Shown here: piece after piece, positions 1 through 8,920 of the stretch
Position numbering within the stretch: position 1 is the stretch's first letter
Layout of the letters: every line of letters begins with the position of its first letter
Assembly: GCA_902779085.1 (NCBI GenBank)
Contig: CACYZY010000006.1
Location: 62,001 to 126,000, forward strand
Reading direction: 5' to 3'
From: an uncultured Bacteroidales bacterium
Lineage (GTDB): Bacteria; Bacteroidota; Bacteroidia; Bacteroidales; Bacteroidaceae
DNA: 64,000 bases
Notes under the pieces: generated by a model
What the model was told of the DNA's origin: nothing
Database searches by the model: none
Seen by the model: only the letters and a program-made list of their open reading frames with translations
Position numbers and translations under genes: made by a program

Positions 1-1589
1 TCGAAATATTCGCTCATCTTGCGGAAACGCTTCATCCACCATGCATAGTTGTCTTTTTCCATTACATCCCAGTTGTAAGTAGGGAAGCCCCAGTTTTGGC
101 CATTTGCGGAGAAATCATCAGGTGGAGCACCTGCCTGACCGTTAAGGTTGAAGTAATAGGGCTCTGTCCACGCTTCCACACTGTTACGGCTGATGCCGAT
201 AGGAATATCTCCCTTGAGCACCACACCCTGTTTGTGCGCATGCTTACTTGCTGCTGCTAACTGACGGTCGAGGTGGTATTGTATGAAATAGTAGATGGCT
301 ATTTCTGGGAAAATCTTGCTGTCACTGCTGCAAAGATTAGCAATTTCCTGGGCATCGTATTTCTGGTACTTAGGCCATTCTCGGAAATTAGGCGTGCCAT
401 ATTTATCGCGAAGGTAACTGAATGCAGCGTATGGCACCAGCCAGTTCTGGTTATTTAGGAAGAAAGTACAGAAGTCTGTTGACTGCATGGTTGCTTCACC
501 ATCTTGCTTGAACAACAGCTTGTAATATTCCCACTTGGCATTGTTTACAGCCTCATAGTCAATCTGAGGCAACTTGTTCAGTTTCTCTCTCAGTTTATTG
601 AAACTGGCTTGTTTCTTTGCATCTTTCAATTCACCCATCTGGCGAAGGTCGGCATACATTGGATGAATAGCATAGATGGAAATACTATTGTATGGATAAG
701 AGTCTGTCCAAGTCTTAGTGATGGTAGTATCGTAGATAGGCAAGATCTGCACCATTTTCTGGCGAGTCTTGGCAGCCCAGTCAATCATGAGCGTCAAATC
801 ACCGAAATCGCCCACACCAAAACTTCCTTCTGATCGAAGAGAGAAGATAGGTACTGCTACGCCGGCACCTTTCCACGGTTGAAGATTGAACACAGCATAA
901 CGGTCGCCATAAACAATCGTTCCTTTCTCTTCCAACTCAGGTTCGGTCAGCAAACGGTTGGGGTTGTCTTCCCAGCCAAGGAACTCATTTGTCTTGACGT
1001 CTATCAGTACGAACTTATATTCAATGGGGAAATGTAGCTTATTGACATCCACCTCTACTTGCCATTCTGGGTAGTAGGTGTCGCTCATCACCATCGCTTT
1101 TTCTGGATTCCAGTTGCCGAAGACTTCCTGGTTACCACAGATAGCAAGGCGTACACTAGGCTTGGTCGGCATATATGCCTTGATTACGATGCCCTTTGCA
1201 GGGGTAGGCAAACCCAGATTGCGCTTGTTATGTGCTGTCCATGCTTCTGTAAAAGCCGACGAGTACATGTAGCTGTCCTCTGGCATGTCTTTCCAACTGT
1301 CCATCAGAGTATATACTTTACCCTTCAGATTATGTGCATGGAGTACTCTCGGAAAGGCGTGCCATTCCTCGCGTACGATTTCCTTGCCACGGCCAATCAG
1401 GTAGTGATACTTGATGAGTTTGGTTGAACTAACTTTTACTTCCAACTCGGCAGACCATTTGATGCCATCTGTTGTTGAGAGGGCAACGGCCTGCTCAATG
1501 TTTTCATTACCAAGTTCGGGCATGTTGCCCACAACTCTTACCTCTTCACCCCAATGGGTGCGGTATTCGATATTAAATTTAAGTATCAT
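1..1589 (-). CDS. malQ: 4-alpha-glucanotransferase with N-terminal starch-binding domains (C-terminus cut off by the window edge)
   Basis: Reading the minus strand from an ATG at 1589 gives an open frame of about 529 codons that runs off the left edge. Residues 1 to about 230 hold two CBM20-like starch-binding domains (starts MILKFNIEYRTHWGE; second one around PSVRLAICGNQEVFGNWNP). From about residue 265 the GH77 catalytic domain begins (VAVPIFSLRSEGSFGVGDF, then QILPIYDTT). The family transfers alpha-1,4-glucan chains in glycogen and maltodextrin metabolism, and Bacteroidota members typically carry this CBM20-CBM20-GH77 order. The catalytic aspartate and glutamate lie beyond the visible part. 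It lies 113 bp downstream of the ribonucleotide reductase gene on the same strand, but a dyad at 1597-1656 suggests separate control. Confidence 0.93.
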   Translation of the reverse strand, partial: MILKFNIEYRTHWGEEVRVVGNMPELGNENIEQAVALSTTDGIKWSAELEVKVSSTKLIKYHYLIGRGKEIVREEWHAFPRVLHAHNLKGKVYTLMDSWKDMPEDSYMYSSAFTEAWTAHNKRNLGLPTPAKGIVIKAYMPTKPSVRLAICGNQEVFGNWNPEKAMVMSDTYYPEWQVEVDVNKLHFPIEYKFVLIDVKTNEFLGWEDNPNRLLTEPELEEKGTIVYGDRYAVFNLQPWKGAGVAVPIFSLRSEGSFGVGDFGDLTLMIDWAAKTRQKMVQILPIYDTTITKTWTDSYPYNSISIYAIHPMYADLRQMGELKDAKKQASFNKLREKLNKLPQIDYEAVNNAKWEYYKLLFKQDGEATMQSTDFCTFFLNNQNWLVPYAAFSYLRDKYGTPNFREWPKYQKYDAQEIANLCSSDSKIFPEIAIYYFIQYHLDRQLAAASKHAHKQGVVLKGDIPIGISRNSVEAWTEPYYFNLNGQAGAPPDDFSANGQNWGFPTYNWDVMEKDNYAWWMKRFRKMSEYF

Positions 1590-1596
1590 AAAAACA

Positions 1597-1656
1597 CAAT
1601 AGCTACAATTGATTATGCAATTATATTAATTATTTTGCAAAATCTTGCAGCTATTG
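1597..1656 (-). promoter_or_regulatory. 12-bp inverted repeat just upstream of malQ
   Basis: CAATAGCTACAA at 1597-1608 is matched by the reverse complement at 1645-1656 with one mismatch, leaving a 36-nt AT-rich centre. It begins 8 bp upstream of the malQ start codon, so it could be a leader stem or an operator. No clear TAnnTTTG promoter is visible in the 113-bp gap. The function is inferred from position only. Confidence 0.4.
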
Positions 1657-1702
1657 CGAAGATATTTTACTGTGTGTGTAAAAAAAGTCGGAAAAACTGA
1701 GG

Positions 1703-4246
1703 TTAACCACACCTTGATGCGCCACAGGTGGTGCATATCAGGCAGCCTTCCTGGTAAACCAGTGTTTCGTTGCCACAGTTAGGACATTTCTGCCCTTTGG
1801 CAGCTGTGCCGTCAGCGATGTATTTCTTCAAGGCTCTTTCAACGCCGTTCTTCCAGGTATTGATGTTTTCGCTGTCAAGCTCCAACTGACCAACCAGACG
1901 GATAACACGGTCGATAGGCATTCTATAGCGCAGCACACTGGATATCAGTTTTGCATAATTCCAGTACTCCTTATTGAATTTCTCAGAGAGACCTTCTATC
2001 GTCACCTTGTAACCGCGCTTGTTCTCAAACTGGAAGTCATATCGCTTGTTGCCGTTCTCGTCTATGTTCTTGATGATATAACCACGTGAGATGGTCTTTG
2101 GCAACATGATACCTTCTTCATCATCTAGCACACCGGTGAAGATCTCATAAGGATAGCCATCGAGCAAGCCTACAAAAGCCACCCATTTCTCCTTGTTGTT
2201 CTGGAATTTCACCACATCGGCCTCCAGAATCTTAGGACGTACCTCCACTACGGCAGGTTGTACACAAGGCATTTCCTTCTTTTCTTCTTTCTCTTCCTTC
2301 TTGGTCGAGAGCAACACGCCTGCACGAGAACCATCACGGTAAACGGTGCATCCCTTGCATCCACAACGCCATGCCTCGACATACAGGTTGTTTACCAAAG
2401 CTTCATCTACGTTATTTGGTAAGTTGATGGTCACACTGATACTATGATCCACCCACTTTTGTATGCGTCCCTGCATCTTCACCTTCTGTACCCAGTCAAT
2501 GTCGTTAGAGGTGGCTTTATAATAAGGAGATTTCTCTACCAATGCATCCAACTCCTCTTGAGAATAACGCTTGTCAAGGCCGTAACCATTTACCTGCATC
2601 CAGGTCTTGAACTTAGGATGGAACACGATGTATTCTTCGAAAGCATCTCCCGTTTCATCTACAAAGTCAACATGTACGTTGGTGTCGTTAGGGTTCACCT
2701 TGCGGCGACGCTTGTATACTGGCATGAATACAGGTTCGATGCCTGAAGAGGTTTGTGTCATCAAACTGGTTGTGCCTGTTGGTGCGATGGTAAGGCAGGC
2801 AATGTTTCGTCGCCCGTATTTCTTCATGTCCTCATAGAGAACAGGGTCTGCCTCTGCCATGCGTTTAACGAATGGATTGTTCTCCTCACGCTTGTAATCG
2901 TAAATCTCGAATGCACCACGTTCCTTTGCCATCTCTACTGATGAACGGTATGCGCTAAGGGCCAATGTCTGGTGCACCTTTACTGAGAAGTCTATTGCTT
3001 CTTCTGTGCCATAACGGAGTCCCATAGCAGCAATCATATCACCCTCGGCTGTGATACCTACACCCGTGCGACGTCCCATGCCACTCTTCTTATATATCTT
3101 TTCCCACAACTCCAACTCAGTGTGCTTTACATCTTCATCCTCAGGGTCGCTCTTCACTTTTTGCAGAATTAGCTCAATCTTTTCCAACTCGAGGTCAATG
3201 ATGTCATCCATGATGCGTTGTGCTAACTGTACGTGTTGCTTGAACAGGTCGAAGTCAAAATAAGCATCTTTGGTAAATGGATTCACCACATAAGAGTACA
3301 GATTGATGGCCAACAGACGGCATGAGTCGTATGGACACAAAGGAATCTCGCCACAAGGATTGGTAGCCACCGTACGGAATCCTAAGTCAGCATAGCAATC
3401 AGGAATAGACTCGCGCAGGATAGTGTCCCAGAACAAGACACCAGGTTCAGCTGATTTCCATGCGTTGTGCACAATCTTTTTCCATAAGGTGCTTGCATCA
3501 ATCTCTTTCTTTACCTTAGGGTCATTGCTGTTGACAGGATATTGTTGTATGTAAGGCTTACCATCTATGGCTGCTTGCATGAACTCGTCGTCAATCTTAA
3601 CCGATACGTTTGCACCTGTGACTTTTCCTTCCGTCATCTTGGCATCGATGAATGCCTCTGCGTCAGGGTGCTTAATAGCCACCGTCAACATTAAAGCACC
3701 ACGACGTCCGTCTTGCGCTACTTCACGGGTAGAGTTGGAATAACGTTCCATGAAAGGCACGAGACCTGTAGAAGTCAGTGCAGAGTTCTTTACGGGAGAA
3801 CCCTTCGGACGGATGTGAGACAAGTCGTGACCTACACCACCACGTCGTTTCATCAACTGCACCTGTTCTTCGTCAATCTTGAAGATGGCACCATAGGAAT
3901 CGGCTTCTCCGTCAACGCCTACCACGAAACAGTTAGATAATGAAGCAATCTGGAAATCATTGCCAATGCCTGTCATCGGACTGCCTTGAGGGACGATATA
4001 TTTAAAATGGTCCATCAGATCATGCAACTCTTGAGCGCTGAGCGGATTAGGGTATTTCTTCTCAACTCGGGCTAATTCGTTGGCTATACGCCAATGCATG
4101 TCTTCAGGTGATTCTTCGTAGATATTGCCAAATGAGTCTTTCACGGCATACTTGTTTACCCACACACGGGCAGCAAGTTCATCTCCTTCGAAGTATTTTA
4201 ATGACGCTTCGAAAGCTTGATCGTAGGTATAAGTTTGTTTCTCCAC
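1703..4246 (-). CDS. nrdJ: Adenosylcobalamin-dependent (class II) ribonucleotide reductase
   Basis: This 847-residue protein converts ribonucleotides to deoxyribonucleotides using coenzyme B12 to generate the thiyl radical, and needs no separate radical subunit. Visible signatures are LSNCFVVGV (first redox cysteine), TNPCGEIPLCPYDSCRLLAI (radical cysteine and NxCxE active site) and APTGTTSLMTQTSSGIEPVF in the barrel. The C-terminus has a TSCPD-type segment followed by a zinc-ribbon-like CPNCG...CLICTTCG and a terminal SRCG redox pair. No N-terminal ATP-cone is seen. It starts 24 bp after dnaA ends, so the two are probably co-transcribed. Confidence in the family is high; exact nucleotide preference (NDP or NTP) cannot be read from sequence. 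Confidence 0.95.
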   Translation of the reverse strand: MEKQTYTYDQAFEASLKYFEGDELAARVWVNKYAVKDSFGNIYEESPEDMHWRIANELARVEKKYPNPLSAQELHDLMDHFKYIVPQGSPMTGIGNDFQIASLSNCFVVGVDGEADSYGAIFKIDEEQVQLMKRRGGVGHDLSHIRPKGSPVKNSALTSTGLVPFMERYSNSTREVAQDGRRGALMLTVAIKHPDAEAFIDAKMTEGKVTGANVSVKIDDEFMQAAIDGKPYIQQYPVNSNDPKVKKEIDASTLWKKIVHNAWKSAEPGVLFWDTILRESIPDCYADLGFRTVATNPCGEIPLCPYDSCRLLAINLYSYVVNPFTKDAYFDFDLFKQHVQLAQRIMDDIIDLELEKIELILQKVKSDPEDEDVKHTELELWEKIYKKSGMGRRTGVGITAEGDMIAAMGLRYGTEEAIDFSVKVHQTLALSAYRSSVEMAKERGAFEIYDYKREENNPFVKRMAEADPVLYEDMKKYGRRNIACLTIAPTGTTSLMTQTSSGIEPVFMPVYKRRRKVNPNDTNVHVDFVDETGDAFEEYIVFHPKFKTWMQVNGYGLDKRYSQEELDALVEKSPYYKATSNDIDWVQKVKMQGRIQKWVDHSISVTINLPNNVDEALVNNLYVEAWRCGCKGCTVYRDGSRAGVLLSTKKEEKEEKKEMPCVQPAVVEVRPKILEADVVKFQNNKEKWVAFVGLLDGYPYEIFTGVLDDEEGIMLPKTISRGYIIKNIDENGNKRYDFQFENKRGYKVTIEGLSEKFNKEYWNYAKLISSVLRYRMPIDRVIRLVGQLELDSENINTWKNGVERALKKYIADGTAAKGQKCPNCGNETLVYQEGCLICTTCGASRCG

Positions 4247-4270
4247 GGTATAAGCTTAGAATGATATATG

Positions 4271-5683
4271 TTATTTGTTCTTTAATGCGATGCGGATTTC
4301 TTCCAGTTCTTCGTGGAAGCTCTTGTCAACCTCTTCAAGTTCCTTGATGGTCTTGAAGGCATGCAAGACAGTAGCATGGTCTCTGTTGCCTATGAGTTTG
4401 CCGATGCGAGCAGTAGAGAAATCAGTATTGTCTTTAGCCAGGAACATGGCAATCTGCCTAGCCTGCACAACTTCGTGCTTGCGCGATTTGGTTTGTATAG
4501 AAGCTATATCCAGTCCATAATGCTTGCATACTGTCTCTAAGATGTCATCGATAGTAATCTCTTTCTCTTCTATGTATGACAGTTTCCTTACTGTTTGACG
4601 AGCCAGCTCCAAATCGATATCCTTATTAAATATGGCAGCTTGGGCCATCATAGAGATAGCGATACCTTCCAAATCTCTCACGCTGCCCGTTACATGCTCG
4701 GCTACGAAGTCAATCACGTTTTCTGGGAAAACCCAACCGTCACGTTGCACCTTGCTGCGAAGTATGTCTTTGCGGAGGTCGAGTGATGGCTTCTCCAGTT
4801 CTGCCACCATACCCCATTTGAAACGTGTAATCAGTCGGTCTTCCAGGCCTTGAAGCAACATGGGAGCCCTGTCGGCAGTCATCACCAGTTGCTTACCATT
4901 TTGGTGCAACTGGTTGAATATATAGAAAAATGTGTTCTGTGTTTTTGTGGTTCCGGCAAATTCCTGAATGTCATCAATAATCAGTACGTCAATGGTCTGA
5001 TAGAAATTGATAAAATCATTCAATGTATTGTTCCTCACCGAATCGGTGTACTGCACTTTAAAGAGATGTGCTGATACATATAGCACACGGGCAGAAGGGT
5101 TCAGCTCTTTCACCTTCAGACCAATGGCATTTGCGAGATGGGTCTTTCCCACGCCTGAAGTGCCATAAATGAAATAAGGGTTAAAGGTCTTTCCTGGGTC
5201 TTTAGCTACAGCCTCTGCAACACTGCGTGCCAGTTTATTACTCATGCCTTCGATAAAAGTATCAAAGTTGCAATCTGGATTGAGATGTGGATCCAGTTCG
5301 CTGACAATGCTCTGTGGTAATCCTTTATTAATAATAGGCTTTGCTGGCTGAGGTAAGATAGTACGCTGGGTAGACTTGTATTCAAGAGTAGTCTGGTTTT
5401 CTTGGTCTACCATTACTTGGTATTCCAAGTTTGTACCCTCACCGAAATACCTATACAACACCTTTCTCATCAGATCCAAGAACCGCTCTTCCAGAAATTC
5501 ATAATAATACTGGCTCGGTACGCTGATGTGCAGGGTGCTGTTTTCGTACTTTAATGGTACAATTGGAGCAAACCATGTCTGGAATATTCGTTCACTGACA
5601 TTATCCTTGATAGTTTGCAGGCATTTTGACCACAGAACGGTAAAATCTACACTTTGTATACTATGTTGACCTTGTTTCGTCAT
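4271..5683 (-). CDS. dnaA: Chromosomal replication initiator protein DnaA
   Basis: DnaA binds and melts the replication origin and is an AAA+ ATPase. The protein shows the N-terminal DnaB-interaction domain ([23 protein letters not shown]), a variable linker with poly-QT/PQP residues, Walker [16 protein letters not shown], Walker [11 protein letters not shown], sensor residues around TADRAPM, arginine finger region [12 protein letters not shown], and the C-terminal DNA-binding helix-turn-helix ending in the signature [14 protein letters not shown] chose the ATG at 5683 (470 residues) rather than one 14 codons upstream because homologs start close to the VLWSKCL motif; the longer start at 5725 is possible. 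nrdJ follows after 24 bp, which ties replication initiation to dNTP supply. Confidence 0.96.
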   Translation of the reverse strand: MTKQGQHSIQSVDFTVLWSKCLQTIKDNVSERIFQTWFAPIVPLKYENSTLHISVPSQYYYEFLEERFLDLMRKVLYRYFGEGTNLEYQVMVDQENQTTLEYKSTQRTILPQPAKPIINKGLPQSIVSELDPHLNPDCNFDTFIEGMSNKLARSVAEAVAKDPGKTFNPYFIYGTSGVGKTHLANAIGLKVKELNPSARVLYVSAHLFKVQYTDSVRNNTLNDFINFYQTIDVLIIDDIQEFAGTTKTQNTFFYIFNQLHQNGKQLVMTADRAPMLLQGLEDRLITRFKWGMVAELEKPSLDLRKDILRSKVQRDGWVFPENVIDFVAEHVTGSVRDLEGIAISMMAQAAIFNKDIDLELARQTVRKLSYIEEKEITIDDILETVCKHYGLDIASIQTKSRKHEVVQARQIAMFLAKDNTDFSTARIGKLIGNRDHATVLHAFKTIKELEEVDKSFHEELEEIRIALKNK

Positions 5684-5761
5684 TTGCTTTTTTCCACGAG
5701 TACAAAGTTGAATATCTTTTTTCAAATAAACAAATGACTTTTTTTCTTGGAAAAATAATAC

Positions 5762-5798
5762 AAACTACAAAATATTAAGTTTCAGTAATTTGTAGTTT
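5762..5798. promoter_or_regulatory. Perfect 10-bp inverted repeat upstream of dnaA
   Basis: AAACTACAAA (5762-5771) and TTTGTAGTTT (5789-5798) are exact reverse complements 17 nt apart, about 80 bp upstream of the dnaA start. The 315-bp gap between dnaA and the MCE gene (5684-5998) holds no gene, no clear TAnnTTTG promoter for dnaA and no cluster of TTATNCACA boxes. The dyad is a candidate operator or leader structure. Confidence 0.45.
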
Positions 5799-5998
5799 AT
5801 GCGTTTCCGGATATAAGTTTATCCCTCTTGTTTTTTTATAGGAGCTTGAAATTCAGCTATTTTCTTCTTGATTTTTTCAAAATGGTTATCTTCCCGCAGC
5901 CTTTATGAAACAGTTTTGTATGTTCCCTTATATTATTAGTTTTGCAACCATTCAAACTATCCTTGATATGACAAATATCTATTTAGAGGAAATCTAAA

Positions 5999-6904
5999 TT
6001 ATGGCTTTTGGGGTTTATCTTTTTTGCCAAATACTGAGAAGTGGACATAACGTTTTGGATGATTTTGCAAATCGTTAAGCAGGCTAGCTGCATTGATGAC
6101 AGTTTGGTTTAGATTGTTATACAGTGAAGGGTCATTCAGGAGCAAACCAACGGTATTGTCCTGGCGCTCCAACTTAGCCGTTATCTGTTGTACATTGGCT
6201 AGGGTTTCGTCCACTTTATTCATTGTAGCTGCATAGTCAATCTGCTTGAGGTTACCACTGATGGTCGCGAAATTGTCACCTATCTCATTCAGCTTACCCG
6301 TCAACTGTGGAATGTCGTCACGCATCATGCGCTCCAGTTGACGACTATTGTTGTTAAGGCTGGCCGTCAGGCTCTCTATATTGTGCAGGGTAGCAGGTAT
6401 GGCTGGATCAGCTAACAACATATTAAGTGAAGCCATGATGGAATCAAGTTTTGGCAACATTTTCTCCAGTGTTGGTATCATGGCAGCTGCTTTACCTAAA
6501 GCACCTGCATTTACACTACCTATAATGGTATCGCCATAATTCATCTTCTCGCGAGGATTGTTTGCCAGCAATAGGTTCAGCTTGACATTCCCCAGTAGAT
6601 CACTTTGCAATTCAGCAGTCGAGCCTTTAGGAATGCGCAATGAAGGTTCAACATCAATTTGAACCACCACTTCGCCGGGATGTACATAGTCATATTTCAA
6701 GTCGCTTACGATACCCACTTTGAACCCGTCAGCAAATACCGGACTTGATTTGGCCAGTCCATTAATGTTCTCAAACTGCACATAGAAGTACTTGGTGGGC
6801 TCGAAGAGGCTTACACCTTTCAGGTAGTTGATACCATATATTAATAAGAACAAGGCTATGACGCCGGCAATTCCTATCTTAACTTCCTTATTGAATCCTT
6901 TCAT
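5999..6904 (-). CDS. MCE/MlaD-family lipid-transport protein
   Basis: The 301-residue protein has one N-terminal membrane helix (about residues 10-29, KIGIAGVIALFLLIYGINYL) and an MCE domain from about residue 38 to 115 (VQFENINGLAKSSPVFADGFKVGIV, typical of MlaD). The rest is an extended helical region with heptad-like spacing. MlaD proteins form hexameric rings that shuttle phospholipids between the inner and outer membranes with an ABC transporter, whose genes are not in this window. It lies 11 bp after the amidase gene on the same strand, and an LptD-like gene is nearby, so the neighbourhood is devoted to envelope building. Function beyond lipid handling is inferred. Confidence 0.9.
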   Translation of the reverse strand: MKGFNKEVKIGIAGVIALFLLIYGINYLKGVSLFEPTKYFYVQFENINGLAKSSPVFADGFKVGIVSDLKYDYVHPGEVVVQIDVEPSLRIPKGSTAELQSDLLGNVKLNLLLANNPREKMNYGDTIIGSVNAGALGKAAAMIPTLEKMLPKLDSIMASLNMLLADPAIPATLHNIESLTASLNNNSRQLERMMRDDIPQLTGKLNEIGDNFATISGNLKQIDYAATMNKVDETLANVQQITAKLERQDNTVGLLLNDPSLYNNLNQTVINAASLLNDLQNHPKRYVHFSVFGKKDKPQKP

Positions 6905-6915
6905 AATAGTTTCCT

Positions 6916-8169
6916 TTATTTTTTGTTTTGCATAAATTCTTTGATTGCCTCGTTTACATTCACTTTTTTGTCATTCTTGAAGGCAATGATGAAGGCATCT
7001 TTGAATTTGGCGGTTACTGTCTTTAGTTTGCTTCTAACAGCATTGTAATCTGTCGAAGCTCCATAAGTATATTTATATGTACCATTCTCCACATAATAAT
7101 CTACTGGTTGCAGCCCCTTCAAGCGTTTGTCGTTGTTGTTGAGTTTTGCAGAAGCTGTGAGGAACTGAATCTTGAACACAGGTGCATACCCTGTGGAAGT
7201 AGTTGTTTTTTTAGGTTGCTCCTTTGTTGTAGTAGCTTTCTTTGTGTCGTCCTTCTTGGTCTCAGACTTTACTGGTGCAGCCTTTGTAGCTGTAGATTTT
7301 GAAGGTTCAGCCTTAGGCGTAGGCTTTACATCAGCAATAGGTTTCACTTCCTCATCATCTGCAATAACCTTTGGAGCAGGTGAGTTGTTTACACTCGCTT
7401 CTCGAGCCTGTTGCTCAGTCTTGTATGCTAAGAAAGCATTGAAAATGCTATTGGCCATCGAACTGCTGCCTTCCTCGCTGATGAGGTATTTCTCTTCTGC
7501 CGGGGTTGAAATAAAACCGAGTTCCACCAACACGCTAGGCATCGAAGTGGCTCTCAAGACTAAGAATCCAGCTTGATGTACACCACTATCCACCCGTTTA
7601 CTGTTGCTCTTGAATTGTTGCTGGATCATTGATGCAAAGTGTACGCTCTGCGACATGAACTGGTCCTGCATGAACTCAAAAATAATATATGACTCTGAAG
7701 AATTAGGATCAAAACCTGCATAGCGGGTCTTATAATCGTCCTCGTACAAAATCACGGCATTCTCACGTTTTGCCACTTCTAAGTTGGCATCGCTACGAGC
7801 CAAACCTAATGTCCATGTGGAGGCTCCTCTTGCAGTATGATTATTGGCCAAAGCATTGGTATGAACAGAAATAAAGAGGTCAGCTTTTGCCTCGTTGGCT
7901 ATCTCTGCCCTTCGGTTCAAGTTTACAAATACATCCGTCTTGCGGGTATATATCACCTTCACATCATTGCACTTGCCCTCTATGAGTTTACCTAATTTCA
8001 GTGCTACTTTGAGGTTAATATTCTTCTCTTTGGCAGTTTTACCCACAGCTCCAGAGTCGTGTCCACCGTGCCCGGCATCGATTACTACCACAAAATCTTT
8101 GGCAGTTGCAGTTAGGAAGCAGCAACATAGCAACCAGACAATGCCTAATATGTGTTTATATGCAGTCAT
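6916..8169 (-). CDS. N-acetylmuramoyl-L-alanine amidase (Amidase_3) with SPOR-like C-terminus
   Basis: The enzyme cleaves the amide bond between MurNAc and the peptide stem in the periplasm, usually during daughter-cell separation. Residues 1-23 are a signal peptide (CCCFLTATAK). The zinc site is visible as DAGHGG (His), KEKNINL (Glu) and SVHTNA (His), and the catalytic glutamate sits in VELGFIS. A low-complexity linker rich in Lys, Thr, Pro and Ala (about residues 255-335) leads to a C-terminal SPOR-like or glycan-binding domain (PVFKIQFLTASAKL). It heads a two-gene unit with the MCE protein. At 417 residues it is normal for Bacteroidota. A promoter-like TAAATTTG lies on the minus strand at 8186-8193. 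Confidence 0.93.
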   Translation of the reverse strand: MTAYKHILGIVWLLCCCFLTATAKDFVVVIDAGHGGHDSGAVGKTAKEKNINLKVALKLGKLIEGKCNDVKVIYTRKTDVFVNLNRRAEIANEAKADLFISVHTNALANNHTARGASTWTLGLARSDANLEVAKRENAVILYEDDYKTRYAGFDPNSSESYIIFEFMQDQFMSQSVHFASMIQQQFKSNSKRVDSGVHQAGFLVLRATSMPSVLVELGFISTPAEEKYLISEEGSSSMANSIFNAFLAYKTEQQAREASVNNSPAPKVIADDEEVKPIADVKPTPKAEPSKSTATKAAPVKSETKKDDTKKATTTKEQPKKTTTSTGYAPVFKIQFLTASAKLNNNDKRLKGLQPVDYYVENGTYKYTYGASTDYNAVRSKLKTVTAKFKDAFIIAFKNDKKVNVNEAIKEFMQNKK

Positions 8170-8185
8170 ATTTTAAATTGCACTG

Positions 8186-8193
8186 CAAATTTA
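8186..8193 (-). promoter_or_regulatory. -7 promoter element of the amidase-MCE unit
   Basis: TAAATTTG on the minus strand fits TAnnTTTG and lies 17 bp upstream of the amidase start codon. No convincing -33 TTTG is seen. Confidence 0.45.
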
Positions 8194-8247
8194 ATTCAAA
8201 AATACTGAAATCTTGCTTTATTGCTTATGTTTTATCTCTAACATTTG

Positions 8248-8255
8248 TAATTTTG
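8248..8255 (+). promoter_or_regulatory. -7 promoter element of the HD-domain gene
   Basis: TAATTTTG fits TAnnTTTG and lies 18 bp before the ATG at 8274. The -33 box is not clear. Confidence 0.5.
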
Positions 8256-8273
8256 CACAAAAATTAAGAGAAA

Positions 8274-8822
8274 ATGGACACAAAATCGTTTCCTTACACT
8301 ATAATAGACAAGTATTATCCGGAGGAAAACCAGTTAAGGCATATCTTACTAACACATAGCGAGCAAGTGGCAAAAAAGGCCTTGCAAGTGGCAGATACTC
8401 ATCCTGAACTCCAACTTGATCGACAATTCTTGGAGGAGGCATCTTTGTTGCATGATATTGGCATTTTTCTTTGTGATGCACCAGGTATACAGTGTTTTGG
8501 CAGCTATCGGTACATCTGTCATGGTTATTTAGGTGCAGAATTGATGCGCCGTGAGGGATATGAACGCCACGCTTTGGTGTGCGAACGCCATACAGGAGCT
8601 GGGCTATCTCTTTCACAAATCGAAGTACAAGACCTGCCTGTACCCCATCGTGATATGTTACCTGTCAGTATGGAAGAGTTGGTAATTTGTTTTGCAGACA
8701 AGTTTTTCTCCAAGACCAAACTAAACGAAGAAAAGACAGTAGAACAGGCTCGCAGGAGCCTGCTCAAGTTTGGCGAAGAAGGGGTAGAACGCTTCGATCG
8801 TTGGTGCCAGATGTTCCTTTAA
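8274..8822 (+). CDS. HD-domain (HDIG) metal-dependent phosphohydrolase
   Basis: This 182-residue cytosolic protein carries the HD superfamily signature: an early histidine in LLTHSEQVAKKAL, the paired HD in ASLLHDIGIF, and later histidines in ICHGYLGAEL and CERHTGAG. HD proteins hydrolyse phosphoesters of nucleotides, often (p)ppGpp, cyclic nucleotides or dNTPs; the substrate here cannot be deduced. It is a single-domain HDIG protein without a synthetase or receiver domain. It sits alone between the divergent amidase gene and the LptD-like gene. The start codon is fixed by the promoter 18 bp upstream. Confidence 0.85.
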   Translation: MDTKSFPYTIIDKYYPEENQLRHILLTHSEQVAKKALQVADTHPELQLDRQFLEEASLLHDIGIFLCDAPGIQCFGSYRYICHGYLGAELMRREGYERHALVCERHTGAGLSLSQIEVQDLPVPHRDMLPVSMEELVICFADKFFSKTKLNEEKTVEQARRSLLKFGEEGVERFDRWCQMFL

Positions 8823-8867
8823 GAACTAAAAAACCGTTAAATGTGCGAGAATTATTCATTTAATTAC

Positions 8868-8875
8868 TATTTTTG
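8868..8875 (+). promoter_or_regulatory. -7 promoter element of the LptD-like gene
   Basis: TATTTTTG fits TAnnTTTG and predicts a transcript start near 8882. This rules out a TTG start at 8873, which would lie inside the promoter. Confidence 0.5.
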
Positions 8876-8920
8876 TACGTTTATGGGTTATTGTACTCAT
8901 GTGTTTTTTTAGATAAACGA

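Noticed and set aside
5684-5998. Replication origin beside dnaA
   Set aside because: No cluster of TTATNCACA-type DnaA boxes and no AT-rich unwinding repeats are seen; only a single dyad is present.
8873-8920. TTG start at 8873 for the LptD-like protein
   Set aside because: It overlaps the TATTTTTG promoter at 8868-8875, so it cannot be transcribed from it; the signal peptide begins well downstream.
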